From Consotaella salsifontis (GTDB taxonomy: Bacteria; Pseudomonadota; Alphaproteobacteria; Rhizobiales; Rhizobiaceae): a DNA stretch of 64,000 nucleotides. Below the pieces are notes generated by a model. The model ran no database searches and was not told where the DNA came from. It saw nothing but the letters and a program-made list of their open reading frames with translations. The translations under genes were made by a program, and so were the position numbers. Of this stretch, positions 43,840-53,771 are shown in pieces. Location: contig NZ_FUXL01000006.1 in the NCBI RefSeq assembly GCF_900167365.1, positions 186,001-250,000 of the forward strand, in the 5' to 3' direction. How positions within the stretch are numbered: the first letter of the stretch is position 1; the number at the start of each line of letters is the position of its first letter.

Positions 43840-45534
43840 TCAGCCAAACGCCCTGGAAACGCGGGCTGTCAGCGCGTGGACGGGCGAGCCTTCACTGCCG
43901 ATCTGAAACTTCGCCACCATCTGGTTCATGTTCACCGCCTCTGCCGCGAGCTCGCTGCTCGCCGCTGTGGTCTCCTCGACCATTGCGGCATTCTGCTGGG
44001 TCGCCTGATTGAGCATGTCGATAGCGGTGTTGATCTCGTTTAGCCCGGTCGCCTGGCTGCGGGACGCATCGACGATCGCGACGACGTGACCGTTGATCTC
44101 GGCCACCTCCGAAACGATCTCCTCCAGCGCGCGGCCGGTGTCGTTGACGAGCTGAACGCCGCGCCCGACCTGGTCCGCCGACTTGGAAATCAAATCCTTG
44201 ATCTCCCTCGCAGCCTCGGCGGATCTCTGCGCCAGCGCCCGCACTTCCTGGGCAACCACGGCGAAACCCTTGCCGGCCTCGCCGGCACGCGCCGCCTCGA
44301 CGCCCGCGTTGAGCGCCAGGAGGTTGGTCTGGAAAGCGATCTCGTCGATCACGCCGATGATCTTGGTGATTTCCGCCGACGACTTTTCGATATGTCCCAT
44401 GGCCTCGACGGCGCGATTGACAATCCCGCCGGAGCGTTCGGCATTGGCCCGCGTCAGCGTCACCAACTGACCGGCCTCATCGGCCTTGCGCGCCGAGGTC
44501 GTGACGGTCTTGTTCATCTCCGAGAGAGCACCGGAGGTCTGCTCCAGCGCCGCGGCCTGTTGTTCGGTGCGGTGTGAGAGATCGTCGGCGGCCGTACGCA
44601 CCTGGGAGGAGCTGACCTCGATCGATGAGGCGCTACCCGCCATCGCCCGGACCGTATCCTGAAGCTGTTCCAACGATCGGTTGAGATTATGCCGAAGAGG
44701 CTCCAGCGCCGGAATGAAGGCATGTTCCAGCCGCTGAAGGAGATCGCCCTCGGCGAGTTGCTGCAGAGCCGTCGCCAGTTCGTTGACCGCATTGACGCGC
44801 GGTGTGACGTCCGTGGCGAACTTCACCACTTTCGAAACCTTGCCGTTGGCGCAGAAGATCGGGTTGTAGGACGCCTGGATATAGACCGCCCGGCAGCCCT
44901 TCCCGATGCGCTTGTATTCGTCGGAGAGGAACTCCCCGCCCCTCAGGCGGTCCCAAAAGAGTTGGTAGTCGCGCGATTGGGCAAAGCTCGGCTCCACGAA
45001 CATGCGGTGATGCTTGCCGACGATCTCCTCCCGGCGATAGCCGAGAGCGTTGAGAAAGTTCTCATTGGCGTCGAGGATCTCACCATTCGGCGTGAACTCG
45101 ATCACCGCCTGCGCGCGGTTGATGGCCGCGATCTTGCCGGCGTCCTCGTTCGCCTGATGGGTAATGGCCGTGACGTCGCTGGCCACCTTGATGACCTTGT
45201 AGACCTTGCCGCTACCGTTTTTGACCGGATTGTAGGTCGCGCGAATCCAAACCTCACGTCCGCCCTTGCCGAAGCGTTGAAACCGTTCGGCGACGAATTC
45301 GCCGCGCGCGAGCTTTGCCCAGAACTCGGCATACTGAGGAGACTTCGCATACTCCTCGCTGACGAACATACGATGTTGCCGCCCGATGATCTCAGCCGGC
45401 TCATATCCCATGACGGTGCAGAAATTGCCGTTGGCGTGAAGAATCTTGCCTGTCAGATCGAACTCGATGATCGCCAGGGACCTATCGAGAGCGGCCAAGA
45501 CGTTCGCGGAGTCGGACGAGAAGAGGCCCTTCAT
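43840..45534 (-). CDS. Soluble methyl-accepting chemotaxis protein with two PAS domains
   Basis: 564 residues from ATG 45534 (MKGLFSSDSANVLAALDRSL), with GGAG 5 nt upstream. Two similar PAS-PAC units (about 15-125 and 135-248; each has the GYEPAEIIG / GYRREEIVG type motif and HRMFV), a HAMP-like linker, then a signalling domain (about 300-540) with the conserved hairpin IAFQTNLLALNAGVEAARAG. No transmembrane helix, so it is a cytoplasmic sensor, likely for redox or energy state through PAS cofactors (inference). No che genes adjacent. Confidence 0.93.
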   Translation of the reverse strand: MKGLFSSDSANVLAALDRSLAIIEFDLTGKILHANGNFCTVMGYEPAEIIGRQHRMFVSEEYAKSPQYAEFWAKLARGEFVAERFQRFGKGGREVWIRATYNPVKNGSGKVYKVIKVASDVTAITHQANEDAGKIAAINRAQAVIEFTPNGEILDANENFLNALGYRREEIVGKHHRMFVEPSFAQSRDYQLFWDRLRGGEFLSDEYKRIGKGCRAVYIQASYNPIFCANGKVSKVVKFATDVTPRVNAVNELATALQQLAEGDLLQRLEHAFIPALEPLRHNLNRSLEQLQDTVRAMAGSASSIEVSSSQVRTAADDLSHRTEQQAAALEQTSGALSEMNKTVTTSARKADEAGQLVTLTRANAERSGGIVNRAVEAMGHIEKSSAEITKIIGVIDEIAFQTNLLALNAGVEAARAGEAGKGFAVVAQEVRALAQRSAEAAREIKDLISKSADQVGRGVQLVNDTGRALEEIVSEVAEINGHVVAIVDASRSQATGLNEINTAIDMLNQATQQNAAMVEETTAASSELAAEAVNMNQMVAKFQIGSEGSPVHALTARVSRAFG

Positions 45535-45907
45535 TTTATCTCCTTCACCGCCAGGGCCGTGAAAAAGAACACCAGTCGGCCGGGTCGGTGCCTCACACGA
45601 GTAGACAAAAGTTATTGAGAAATTGAGAACGCGCAATGCGAAAATACAAGTTCCCAACGACTGCAGATATAGTATGCGGTCGAGTTTATCTGCGACAATT
45701 AAACCTTCGATTGTATAAGCAATAAGTAAGAATGTGGACCGTCGGCCACGGTTGGCGCAAGGCACTCGTCGCTGAGGGCGACGGCGCAGACCCCCATGTG
45801 GCGCACCTTGACCTTGATGACGAGGCGCCGCTTTGCCTTGCCTGACCTCCCTAGCGCCCCCGCCCGCCCCACCAGAATGGAATATGCGCGAAGCACACGC
45901 GAGCCTT
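45535..45907. other. AT-rich spacer upstream of the chemoreceptor gene
   Basis: About 370 nt with no gene. 45600-45735 is clearly richer in A and T than the surroundings and probably holds the chemoreceptor promoter. A 65-codon frame at 45699-45896 on the minus strand has no ribosome site or known family and is not accepted. Confidence 0.45.
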
Positions 45908-45933
45908 AAAAAAAACGGCCGGAAAACCGGCCG
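45908..45933 (-). terminator. Intrinsic terminator of the transaldolase gene
   Basis: On the minus strand CGGCCGG, TTTT loop, CCGGCCG, then eight T residues (45915-45908). Perfect 7-bp stem, 61 nt after the tal stop. Confidence 0.93.
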
Positions 45934-45994
45934 CCAGAGTTAGGAGGAAAGAGCGACGACCGAAAGAAAGCCCGGCCGTCGCAAGAATTTGATG

Positions 45995-46960
45995 TCAGGC
46001 AGCGGCCTTCATCTTCGACTGGATCATGCTGATCAGCGTTTCGGTGTCGCGGGTGAAGAGACGGATGCCATCGGCGAACTTCTCGGTCGCCATCGCATTC
46101 TCGTTCATCTCCCAGCGCCAGGAAGCCTCGGTGTAGGACTGGCGCTTCATGCTCGCGTCCTTGAAGTCCGCCGGCAGAACACGCTCGACCTCGCCCTCGG
46201 TCTGCTGAAGCTGCTGCAGCAGGACCGGGGAGACGGTCAGACGATCGATGCCCGCCAAGCCGAGAACCTGCTCGACATTGCGGAACGACGCGCCCATGAC
46301 AATCGTCTTGTAGCCGAAGTTGCGCATGTAATTCTGGATGTTGCGCACACCGACGACGCCCGGATCGTTATCGGCGTTGTCGATCTTCGTGCCATGGCCC
46401 TGGTACCACTCGGTGATGCGGCCGCAGTAGGGCGAGATCATGAAGGCGCCGGCGTCGGCGCAGGCGATCGCCTGGGTCAGGCTGAAGATCAGCGTCGAGT
46501 TGACGCCGATGCCCATCTTCGTCAGTTTCTCAGCGGCCTTGATGCCTTCCCACGTCGCAGCAACCTTGATCAGGACGCGCTTGGTGTCGATTCCCTCGGC
46601 CTGATAGAGGTCGATAATGCGCTTGGTGCGCTCAACGGTGGCGTCGGTATCGAACGACAGGCGAATGTCGACCTCAGTCGAAACGAAGCCGGGAACGACT
46701 TCGAGAGACTTCATGCCAAAAGTCACAGCCAGACGATCAAGGGCGAGATTGATGAACTTGTCCGAGTCGCTCTCGCGCTTGGCGGCCCATGCGACCGCGT
46801 CGTCGATCATGTGCGCGTACTGCGGCTGGCTGGCAGCACGATAGATGAGCGTCGGATTGGTGGTCGAGTCCTGCGCGCCCAGCGCCTTCATGACCGAGAA
46901 ATCACCGGTATCGGCGACGATGATGGTATGCTTCGCAAGACCTGTAAGCTTGTCGGTCAT
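45995..46960 (-). CDS. tal: Transaldolase
   Basis: 321 residues, TalB type. Transfers a dihydroxyacetone unit between sugar phosphates in the pentose phosphate pathway. Schiff-base Lys132 in RVLIKVAATWEGI and the DATTNPTLIY-like motif (DSTTNPTLIY, 31-40) are present. Stands alone, followed by a strong terminator. Confidence 0.96.
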   Translation of the reverse strand: MTDKLTGLAKHTIIVADTGDFSVMKALGAQDSTTNPTLIYRAASQPQYAHMIDDAVAWAAKRESDSDKFINLALDRLAVTFGMKSLEVVPGFVSTEVDIRLSFDTDATVERTKRIIDLYQAEGIDTKRVLIKVAATWEGIKAAEKLTKMGIGVNSTLIFSLTQAIACADAGAFMISPYCGRITEWYQGHGTKIDNADNDPGVVGVRNIQNYMRNFGYKTIVMGASFRNVEQVLGLAGIDRLTVSPVLLQQLQQTEGEVERVLPADFKDASMKRQSYTEASWRWEMNENAMATEKFADGIRLFTRDTETLISMIQSKMKAAA

Positions 46961-47680
46961 AATGTTTCTCCGTTTATTGGGTTCGCAATGCTGAAATGCC
47001 GTTTATCGGCTTTTCCTTGACTGGGGATTTCTTGCCTCTACCGAAGACGCAATCCAAAGATGCTACGTCGATCGATCCGCGCATTCATCAATCCCGCTCG
47101 CGTCCACGGCTTTCCAAGCCGAATACACGCCGAGACTGGCAGAAAAGCGTAATCGCCGATCTCTCCGGTCATTGCGGTCGCCGCGCTTGGCCAGAGCGGC
47201 TGCCGAAGGCCGAAATTCGTTTTCGGCTCAACCATCTGCACTATCCCGTGCGGTGTGACGAACTAAGGTCAACTGGCCTTGAGCGAGTGTTTAAACCGAT
47301 TTGGATTGGATGGAAAGTGACCTAAGTCAAAAACCCGGAGATTTTAGAAGGTGCGGTGGACGCCGACTTAGTGGGCACCTCCTCAATTTTAGCGGGACGC
47401 GAAAACTCTCTTTTGGCCGCCGGCGGCGCGACTCCAGGGCGATCCTCATCAGGTATCCCGGGCCATGATTTCATGGTTCGCGAAAAGCCATCTATTTCAA
47501 AGAGATCAAGTAGACCGCCAGCATTACTGTCAGGAGCTGATCATCGATCAGCACGGCTTCATCCCGGCGACGCAGGCACCTGTCTCCATTCCAGGACGCG
47601 TCAAGCTGTCGCCCTCACGTCTGCCATGCCTCCACTTTCGAAGCGGCCTGCGGCATCATGTCGTAGGAAACCCTACGAAA
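46961..47680. other. Gene-free region between transaldolase and dihydroxyacetone kinase genes
   Basis: No supported gene in 46961-47784. Open frames here lack ribosome sites and recognisable products. It contains the transaldolase promoter region at its left end. At its right end is a small hairpin, TCGTAGG (47661-47667), AAAC, CCTACGA (47672-47678), directly beside a second hairpin at 47681-47714. Confidence 0.5.
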
Positions 47681-47714
47681 GCGCCGGGACGATCGGTCTG
47701 ATCGTTCCCGGCGC
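47681..47714 (-). terminator. Long hairpin downstream of the dihydroxyacetone kinase gene
   Basis: GCGCCGGGACGATC, loop GGTCT, GATCGT-T-CCCGGCGC: a 14-bp stem with one bulged T. On the minus strand TTTCG follows, so it may end the kinase transcript, 71 nt after its stop. Confidence 0.6.
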
Positions 47715-47784
47715 AAGAAGCGAGGCCGCCACCTTCCCTGCCCCTCACAGAGCGGCAGGAAAGGCGTGGCTTATGGCGTTCACC

Positions 47785-49482
47785 TCAAAGGGAATCGGCG
47801 ATCGCGCGCATCCAGATCGACACAGCCTTGGCGCCGCCATCGGGAATGCCGGTGGCGCGGTCGCCGAGATAGCTGGCGCGGCCGAGACGCGCCTTCATCG
47901 TCTCGGTTGCCTGGGCACCTTTCTCCGCCGCATCCGCCGCTGCCTTCCAGGCATCGGCCTGGCTCTTACCGGCATCGACCGCGTCACCGAAGGCCTTTGC
48001 CGCCGGGAACAGAGCATCGAGCATGGTGCGGTCGCCCTCCTTGGCGCCGCCCAACGTGGAGACCGCTTCGACACCCGCCATGAAGGCCGTGGCGACCTCC
48101 TGAGGCGTGGGCGCCGCCTTGCCGGCTAGTTCGCGCGAGGCGCGCAGGAAGCCGGTGGCGTAGAACGGACCCGACGAGCCGGCGATGGCGCGGCGCAGCG
48201 CGTCGCCAATCGACTTCAGACCAGTCGAGGCATCGGCCCAAGCCACGCCGGAAAGCGCCTGAACGGCCTCGGAGCCACGCTGCATGCTCTGGCCGAGATC
48301 GCCGTCACCCGCCTTCGAGTCGAGTTCGGTCAGCGCGGGCTCTGCCGCGATGAGAGCCTTGCAGGCCGCGTCTGCAGCGGCCTTGACCTTGGCGCCGCCC
48401 TCGCCGCCGCTCGTCGCTGTCACGGCAGCCGCTTCCGGCTCGGACACGGCAACGACGATGCCGCCGTCTGGCGCGACCTTGCCGCCCCGCGGCCATGCCA
48501 TCGCGTCCGTTTCCAAATCGAGCGCCGCGACGCGCGCGTCATCGAGCTTGAAGAGCGACAGCGAGCATCCCGGCATGTCGAGAGCCGAGAGGAAGGTGCC
48601 CGTCCAGGAACGTTCGACCTTGAGACCGCGCTCGCGCAGATGAGCCAGCGCGCCGCGGGCGACGATGGACAGTTCCATCGGCGGCGTCGCGCCAAGCCCG
48701 TTCACGAGAAGCGCGAGGCGATCCGTCGGCTTGATGTCGAGATCACTGATGATGGTGTCGAGGATCGTCTTGGCGAGTTCGGAGGCCTCCCGCATCTCCC
48801 CGCGCTCGACGCCGGCCTCGCCATGGATGCCAAGACCGAGCTCGATCTCCGTCTCGCCGAGCGTGAAGCCAGGCTTGCCGACGGCCGGCAGGGTACACGA
48901 GCCGAGAGCGACGCCCATGGTGCCGATGTCGGCGGCCGCCGCGTTGGCAACCTTGACGACTTCCTCAAGGCTCTTGCCGGCTTCGGCGGCGGCGCCTGCG
49001 ATCTTGTGGACGAAGACCGTGCCGGCGATGCCGCGGCGGCGGCCCTTCTCGACGGTGTTACGGAGCGCGACGTCGTCGGCGACGAGAACGACTTCGCAGG
49101 GAATGCCTTCGGCGCGGGCCATTTCGGCGGCGAGGCCGAAGTTCAGGCGGTCGCCGGTGTAGTTCTTGACGACGAGAACGGCGCCGGCCGGCCCCGCGAC
49201 AGCACGGATGGACGAAAGGACGGCATCGGTGGAAGGCGAGGTGAACACGTCGCCGGCAACAGCAGCGGTCAGCATGCCCTGGCCGACATAGCCGGCGTGC
49301 GCGGGCTCATGACCGCTGCCACCACCGGAGATGATCGCCACCTTGCGCTTCTCGGGCGCCGGCAGCGGGTTGCGGACGACCACCATCTCCTTGTCGAGAA
49401 TGGCGAGATTCGGCGCCTGCGCGACGATCCCTTCCAGCATCTCCCGGACGACTGCCTTGGGGGAATTGATCAGCTTTTTCAT
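47785..49482 (-). CDS. Dihydroxyacetone kinase, fused DhaK-DhaL (ATP-dependent type)
   Basis: 565 residues from ATG 49482 (MKKLINSPKAVVREMLEGIV). DhaK domain 1-330 with GGGSGHEPAHAGYVGQGML; its His normally binds dihydroxyacetone covalently. DhaL nucleotide domain about 360-565 with DSKAGDGDLGQSMQRG, whose Asp residues bind Mg-ATP, and IAGSSGPFYATGFLRAS. Fused proteins use ATP rather than the PTS. Relatives phosphorylate triose or tetrose substrates, and the lyxose-isomerase-like neighbour leaves a tetrulose kinase possible. Confidence 0.93.
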   Translation of the reverse strand: MKKLINSPKAVVREMLEGIVAQAPNLAILDKEMVVVRNPLPAPEKRKVAIISGGGSGHEPAHAGYVGQGMLTAAVAGDVFTSPSTDAVLSSIRAVAGPAGAVLVVKNYTGDRLNFGLAAEMARAEGIPCEVVLVADDVALRNTVEKGRRRGIAGTVFVHKIAGAAAEAGKSLEEVVKVANAAAADIGTMGVALGSCTLPAVGKPGFTLGETEIELGLGIHGEAGVERGEMREASELAKTILDTIISDLDIKPTDRLALLVNGLGATPPMELSIVARGALAHLRERGLKVERSWTGTFLSALDMPGCSLSLFKLDDARVAALDLETDAMAWPRGGKVAPDGGIVVAVSEPEAAAVTATSGGEGGAKVKAAADAACKALIAAEPALTELDSKAGDGDLGQSMQRGSEAVQALSGVAWADASTGLKSIGDALRRAIAGSSGPFYATGFLRASRELAGKAAPTPQEVATAFMAGVEAVSTLGGAKEGDRTMLDALFPAAKAFGDAVDAGKSQADAWKAAADAAEKGAQATETMKARLGRASYLGDRATGIPDGGAKAVSIWMRAIADSL

Positions 49483-49889
49483 TGAAGTCGTTTCCGTCCT
49501 TGAGTGATTGTTATTGAGTGTTGAGCGTCCCGCCAAACCCGCGGCCGCCACGCCGCTGCCGGAGCAACCGGACCGCAGTCGTCTCTTTCGCGTTCAGCCG
49601 AAATGAAGTCCCGACACGCGGACCATCGAGGGGCAGATGACCGGCCAGCCGCGCACGACGCGCGGCTGTGAGCCTTATGGCCGTGTTCGGTCGGGATGAG
49701 TCCTGGTTGCATACCACCGATCGTTTCGAGCACACATTGCCACATTAGATCGAGTGCCCCGGCCCTGCAATCGAGCCTTCCTGCCACACGGCGCCGCACC
49801 GTCCGCAACGCCGTTCCCGACCGTTCTATCGGCCTCTAAATCGATTTGTGTCAAGGTGGCGCGTCGTCTCTCCATGCCGCAGGATCAAC
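49483..49889. other. Gene-free spacer upstream of the kinase gene
   Basis: About 400 nt with no supported gene; the frames inside have no ribosome site or known product. It presumably holds the kinase promoter. GTTATTGAG repeats near 49508-49520 are noted without assigned role. Confidence 0.4.
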
Positions 49890-49912
49890 GGGCGCGGCGC
49901 CGGGCCGCGCCC
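49890..49912 (-). terminator. GC-rich hairpin after the sugar isomerase gene
   Basis: GGGCGCGGC (49890-49898), loop GCCGG, GCCGCGCCC (49904-49912): perfect 9-bp stem just after the gene's stop on the minus strand, but only GTTG follows, so termination is uncertain. Confidence 0.45.
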
Positions 49913-49918
49913 CTCTCC

Positions 49919-50605
49919 TCAGCCGAGAAAACGGTCGTAATCGGAGACGAGCAGATGCGTCGGCGCGACGTCTTCTTCTATAGTGGAGAAGCGGCCGATG
50001 GGCTCGCGGAAGATGTTGTCGGTGAGGTCGTCGTTGACCGTGGAAACCTCGCCGATGAAGACGTCGCCGCCCTCTCCCCAGAAGGCGTGCCACACGCCGG
50101 GAAGAAGCGTGACGCTTTCGCCCGGATCGAGCGACAGCCGGCTGCCCGCCTTCATGCGGCGCAAGATGCCGTCGGTCGGGACGACGACCTCGGCGTTCTC
50201 GTCAACGTTGCCGTCGGCATCGGACATGTAGAGTTCCAGCACCAGCTTGCCGCCGCCGCGATTGATGATGTCCTCGGCCTTCACCACGTGCCGGTGCATC
50301 GGCGAGATCTGATCCTTGCGCGAGATCATCGCCTTTTCAGCGTAGAGCATGCCGCGCCCGGTTCCGAGGTCGGCGGCCCGCCCATTGCGCACGGTGAAGA
50401 GAAAGAGGCCAAGTTCGTCGAACTTGCCCTGGCCGTAATCCGTCACGTCCCATCCCAGCCGTGCATCGATGATACCGCCGATCTCCGCTCGGCGCGCCTT
50501 CATCTCATCCGGGCTGAAATAGGCAAAGGGCGGCAGCACATAGCCGAACGAGCGGATAAAGCTGTCGGCCTCTTCGATAATCTCGTTGATTCTCGACCGT
50601 TGCAT
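49919..50605 (-). CDS. D-lyxose/D-mannose family sugar isomerase
   Basis: 228 residues from ATG 50605 (MQRSRINEIIEEADSFIRSF). Cupin-fold isomerase of the D-lyxose ketol-isomerase family, with the metal-binding segment SPMHRHVVKAEDIINRGGGKLVLELY and LLPGVWHAFWGEGGDVFIGEVS near the C-terminus. Interconverts D-lyxose/D-xylulose or D-mannose/D-fructose. Same strand as the kinase downstream and the Gfo/Idh gene upstream (91 nt), suggesting one carbohydrate locus (inference). Confidence 0.88.
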   Translation of the reverse strand: MQRSRINEIIEEADSFIRSFGYVLPPFAYFSPDEMKARRAEIGGIIDARLGWDVTDYGQGKFDELGLFLFTVRNGRAADLGTGRGMLYAEKAMISRKDQISPMHRHVVKAEDIINRGGGKLVLELYMSDADGNVDENAEVVVPTDGILRRMKAGSRLSLDPGESVTLLPGVWHAFWGEGGDVFIGEVSTVNDDLTDNIFREPIGRFSTIEEDVAPTHLLVSDYDRFLG

Positions 50606-50696
50606 CGTTGCAAACTCCTCCAAGGGTCCAAATCAGGTGTCGCGCGACGTGGGCCCGCCGTCAAGCACGGACAGATGCGACGAGGGAGCGTAAGCG

Positions 50697-51725
50697 CTAC
50701 TCGGCCGGCTGAACCGTCGCTCCGCCTGCGGCGACCAGCGCGTCAATCAAGTGGTGGACAGCCAGCGCATTCCGGCCGGTCACGCGCGGCGCGCGTCCTT
50801 CATCCAAAGCATCGAGAAAGTCCGCGATGACGGCACGGTGCCATTCGTGAGGAAAATCCATGGGGTTGGCGCCGGTGCCGCCGGTTGTCGTCAGCGGCTC
50901 GACTGCTTCCCTCATGCCGTCTTGGTAGGCAATCGAAAGGCTTGTCCCGGCGAGAACCGCCGTGCCCTTGGTACCGATGATCTCGATCTTCTCCGGAAAG
51001 CCCGGATAGGCGGCCGTCGTCGCGTCGATGACGCCCAAAGCGCCGCTGGCATAGCGCACCGCCGCGACGACCAGATCTTCCGTCTCCATGCGATGGACCG
51101 ACGAAGTGGTCGAAAAGCCCCGCACCTCCGCCACCGGGCCAACCAGGCTCAGCATCAGATCCAGCGTGTGAATGCCCTGGGTGAGCAGCACGCCGCCGCC
51201 ATCGCGCGCGAAGGTCCCGCGCCCGGCTTCATCGTAATAGCTCTGGGGCCGCCAGAGGCGGATGGAGGTAGAGCAGCTGACAATCGCGCCGAGGCCTCCC
51301 TCCGCGAGTCGAGCGGCTAGGCGTCCGGCGCTCTCGCGAAAGCGATGCTGCAGCACGACACCGAGCGTCACCCCCGCTTCCTCGCAAACCCGCACCATCT
51401 CGGCAGCTCGATCCGTGGTGATCTCCAGCGGCTTCTCCAGCAGCACATGCTTGCCTGCCGCCGCGCAGCGCTGCACGATATCGAGGTGGGAGTTCGGCGG
51501 CGTCAGTACGATGACGCTGTCGACGCTATCGTCCTCCAGGATCATCTCCAGCCGGTCAGCAAGCGGGAAGGCAAACTCTGCCGCGAAGGCGCTGCGCCGC
51601 GCCTCGGTCGGGCTGAAGGCCCAGGCCACGTCCACGCGGGACTCGAGGTCAAGCAGGCTGCGGGCATGAACGCCGGCCACCATTCCGAGGCCCACCAACG
51701 CCGTCCTGTGCCGCTTCGTCATCAT
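50697..51725 (-). CDS. Gfo/Idh/MocA-family oxidoreductase
   Basis: 342 residues from ATG 51725; GGGGAGG lies before two adjacent ATGs and spacing slightly favours the second (51722). N-terminal Rossmann fold (TALVGLGMVAGVHARSL), then LLEKPLEITTDRAAEM with the EKP motif, and a C-terminal alpha/beta domain. Family members oxidise sugars, inositols or sugar acids with NAD(P). Specific substrate unknown. Divergent from ilvD. Confidence 0.9.
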   Translation of the reverse strand: MMTKRHRTALVGLGMVAGVHARSLLDLESRVDVAWAFSPTEARRSAFAAEFAFPLADRLEMILEDDSVDSVIVLTPPNSHLDIVQRCAAAGKHVLLEKPLEITTDRAAEMVRVCEEAGVTLGVVLQHRFRESAGRLAARLAEGGLGAIVSCSTSIRLWRPQSYYDEAGRGTFARDGGGVLLTQGIHTLDLMLSLVGPVAEVRGFSTTSSVHRMETEDLVVAAVRYASGALGVIDATTAAYPGFPEKIEIIGTKGTAVLAGTSLSIAYQDGMREAVEPLTTTGGTGANPMDFPHEWHRAVIADFLDALDEGRAPRVTGRNALAVHHLIDALVAAGGATVQPAE

Positions 51726-51892
51726 CGCCTCCCCGCGCATTTCGGCACATAAAGCCTTATGTGGCGCCCTCGAACAAGGCGCCAACCGGCCCGGTCCGTC
51801 TCGGCACTTGCATCTCCAGCCTCGAGCGCCGATAGAGAGAGTCTGCCTTTTAGACAAGAACGAGTGCGAACGATCGCCAGCTAGGATTATTC

Positions 51893-53725
51893 ATGCCTCC
51901 TTATCGCTCACGCACCACGACTCATGGACGGAACATGGCGGGCGCGCGCGGCTTGTGGCGCGCCACCGGTGTCAAGGATGGAGACTTCGGCAAACCCATC
52001 ATCGCCGTCGTCAATTCCTTCACGCAGTTTGTGCCGGGACACGTCCATCTCAAGGACCTCGGCCAGCTGGTCGCACGCGAGATCGAGCAGGCAGGCGGCA
52101 TCGCCAAGGAATTCAATACCATCGCGGTGGATGACGGCATCGCCATGGGCCATGACGGCATGCTCTATTCGTTGCCCTCGCGCGAGCTCATCGCCGACAG
52201 CGTCGAATACATGGTCAATGCCCACTGCGCCGATGCCATGGTCTGCATCTCCAATTGCGACAAAATCACGCCGGGAATGCTGATGGCTGCCATGCGGCTC
52301 AACATCCCGGTCGTGTTCGTCTCCGGCGGGCCGATGGAGGCCGGCAAGGTGCAACTCTCCGATGGCAAGATCCACGCCGTGGATCTGATCGACGCGATGG
52401 TGGCCGCGGGCGACGACGCGGTCGCCGAGGCCGACGTGCTCGCCTACGAGCAGAACGCCTGCCCGACCTGCGGCTCATGCTCGGGCATGTTCACCGCCAA
52501 CTCGATGAACTGCCTGACCGAGGCGCTCGGCCTTTCCTTGCCCGGCAACGGCACGACGCTCGCCACCCATGCCGACCGCAAGCGCCTGTTCGTCGAAGCC
52601 GGTCACCTCATCGTCGACCTCGCGCGTCGCTACTACGAGCAGGATGACGAAAGCGTGCTGCCGCGCGCGATCGCCGGGAAGCCGGCCTTCGAGAACGCCA
52701 TGTCGCTGGATATCGCCATGGGCGGCTCCACCAACACGGTGCTTCACATCCTCGCCGCCGCGCAGGAAGGCGGCATCGATTTCACCATGGACGACATCGA
52801 CCGCCTGTCGCGCCAGGTGCCGTGCCTCTGCAAGGTGGCGCCGGCCGTCGCCAGCGTTCACGTCGAGGACGTTCACCGCGCCGGCGGCATCATGTCGATC
52901 CTCGGCGAGCTCGATCGGGGTGGGCTGATCAACCGCGACCAGCCGACCGTGCACGCCGTGACGATGGGCGACGCGATCGACCGAAACGACATCACGCGCA
53001 CCAATTCCGACAGCGTCGCGACCTTCTACAAGGCGGCGCCGGGCGGTGTGCGCACGCAGGTGGCCTTCAGCCAGGAGTCGCGCTGGAAGGAGCTGGATAC
53101 CGACCGCCAGGCGGGCGTCATCCGCTCGGTCGAGCATCCGTTCTCCAAGGACGGCGGCCTCGCCGTGCTCAAGGGCAACATCGCGCTCGACGGCTGCATC
53201 GTGAAGACCGCCGGCGTCGACGCCTCGATCCTGAAGTTCTCAGGGCCCGCGCGGGTCTTCGAGAGCCAGGACGCCACGGTGAAGGCGATCCTGTCGAACG
53301 AGGTCAAGCCCGGAGACGTCGTCGTCATCCGCTACGAAGGTCCGCGCGGCGGCCCCGGCATGCAGGAGATGCTCTATCCAACGAGCTACCTGAAGTCGAA
53401 AGGACTCGGCAAGGCTTGCGCCCTCATCACCGACGGCCGGTTCTCCGGCGGCACGTCCGGCCTATCCATCGGCCATGTCTCGCCTGAGGCGGCTGAGGGC
53501 GGAGCCATCGGCTTGGTGCGCGAGGGCGATACGATCGAGATCGACATCCCGAACCGGACCATCCATCTCGCCGTCGACGATGCCGAGCTGGCGCGCCGCC
53601 AGGCCGAACAGGACGAGAAGGGCTGGCAGCCGGCCGAGCCGCGCAAGCGGCATGTCTCTGCGGCCTTGCGCGCCTATGCGGCAATGACCACCAGCGCGGC
53701 GACCGGCGCGGTTCGCAAGATATGA
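51893..53725 (+). CDS. ilvD: Dihydroxy-acid dehydratase (IlvD)
   Basis: 610 residues, the usual length for IlvD. Dehydrates dihydroxy-isovalerate and dihydroxy-methylvalerate in valine and isoleucine synthesis. Cluster Cys122 (SNCDKITPG) and C190/C193/C196 in [17 protein letters not shown] are present, as is [17 protein letters not shown] near the end. Sugar-acid dehydratases share the fold, but overall pattern fits IlvD. Surrounded by two Gfo/Idh oxidoreductases. Confidence 0.94.
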   Translation: MPPYRSRTTTHGRNMAGARGLWRATGVKDGDFGKPIIAVVNSFTQFVPGHVHLKDLGQLVAREIEQAGGIAKEFNTIAVDDGIAMGHDGMLYSLPSRELIADSVEYMVNAHCADAMVCISNCDKITPGMLMAAMRLNIPVVFVSGGPMEAGKVQLSDGKIHAVDLIDAMVAAGDDAVAEADVLAYEQNACPTCGSCSGMFTANSMNCLTEALGLSLPGNGTTLATHADRKRLFVEAGHLIVDLARRYYEQDDESVLPRAIAGKPAFENAMSLDIAMGGSTNTVLHILAAAQEGGIDFTMDDIDRLSRQVPCLCKVAPAVASVHVEDVHRAGGIMSILGELDRGGLINRDQPTVHAVTMGDAIDRNDITRTNSDSVATFYKAAPGGVRTQVAFSQESRWKELDTDRQAGVIRSVEHPFSKDGGLAVLKGNIALDGCIVKTAGVDASILKFSGPARVFESQDATVKAILSNEVKPGDVVVIRYEGPRGGPGMQEMLYPTSYLKSKGLGKACALITDGRFSGGTSGLSIGHVSPEAAEGGAIGLVREGDTIEIDIPNRTIHLAVDDAELARRQAEQDEKGWQPAEPRKRHVSAALRAYAAMTTSAATGAVRKI

Positions 53726-53771
53726 GCGCGAGGCGGAAAAAAGCCCGCGTTTGAATGAGGGAGGTCTGAGG

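Noticed and set aside
45699-45896. A 65-codon minus-strand frame between the chemoreceptor and transaldolase genes
   Set aside because: No ribosome site, no recognisable product and a mixed AT-rich/GC-rich composition suggesting spacer.
53026-53328. A minus-strand frame inside ilvD
   Set aside because: Antisense shadow; ilvD frame is continuous and conserved.
51893-53725. IlvD re-read as a sugar-acid dehydratase because of its sugar-enzyme neighbours
   Set aside because: Length 610 and the Cys spacing fit IlvD; a sugar-acid role cannot be argued from neighbours alone.
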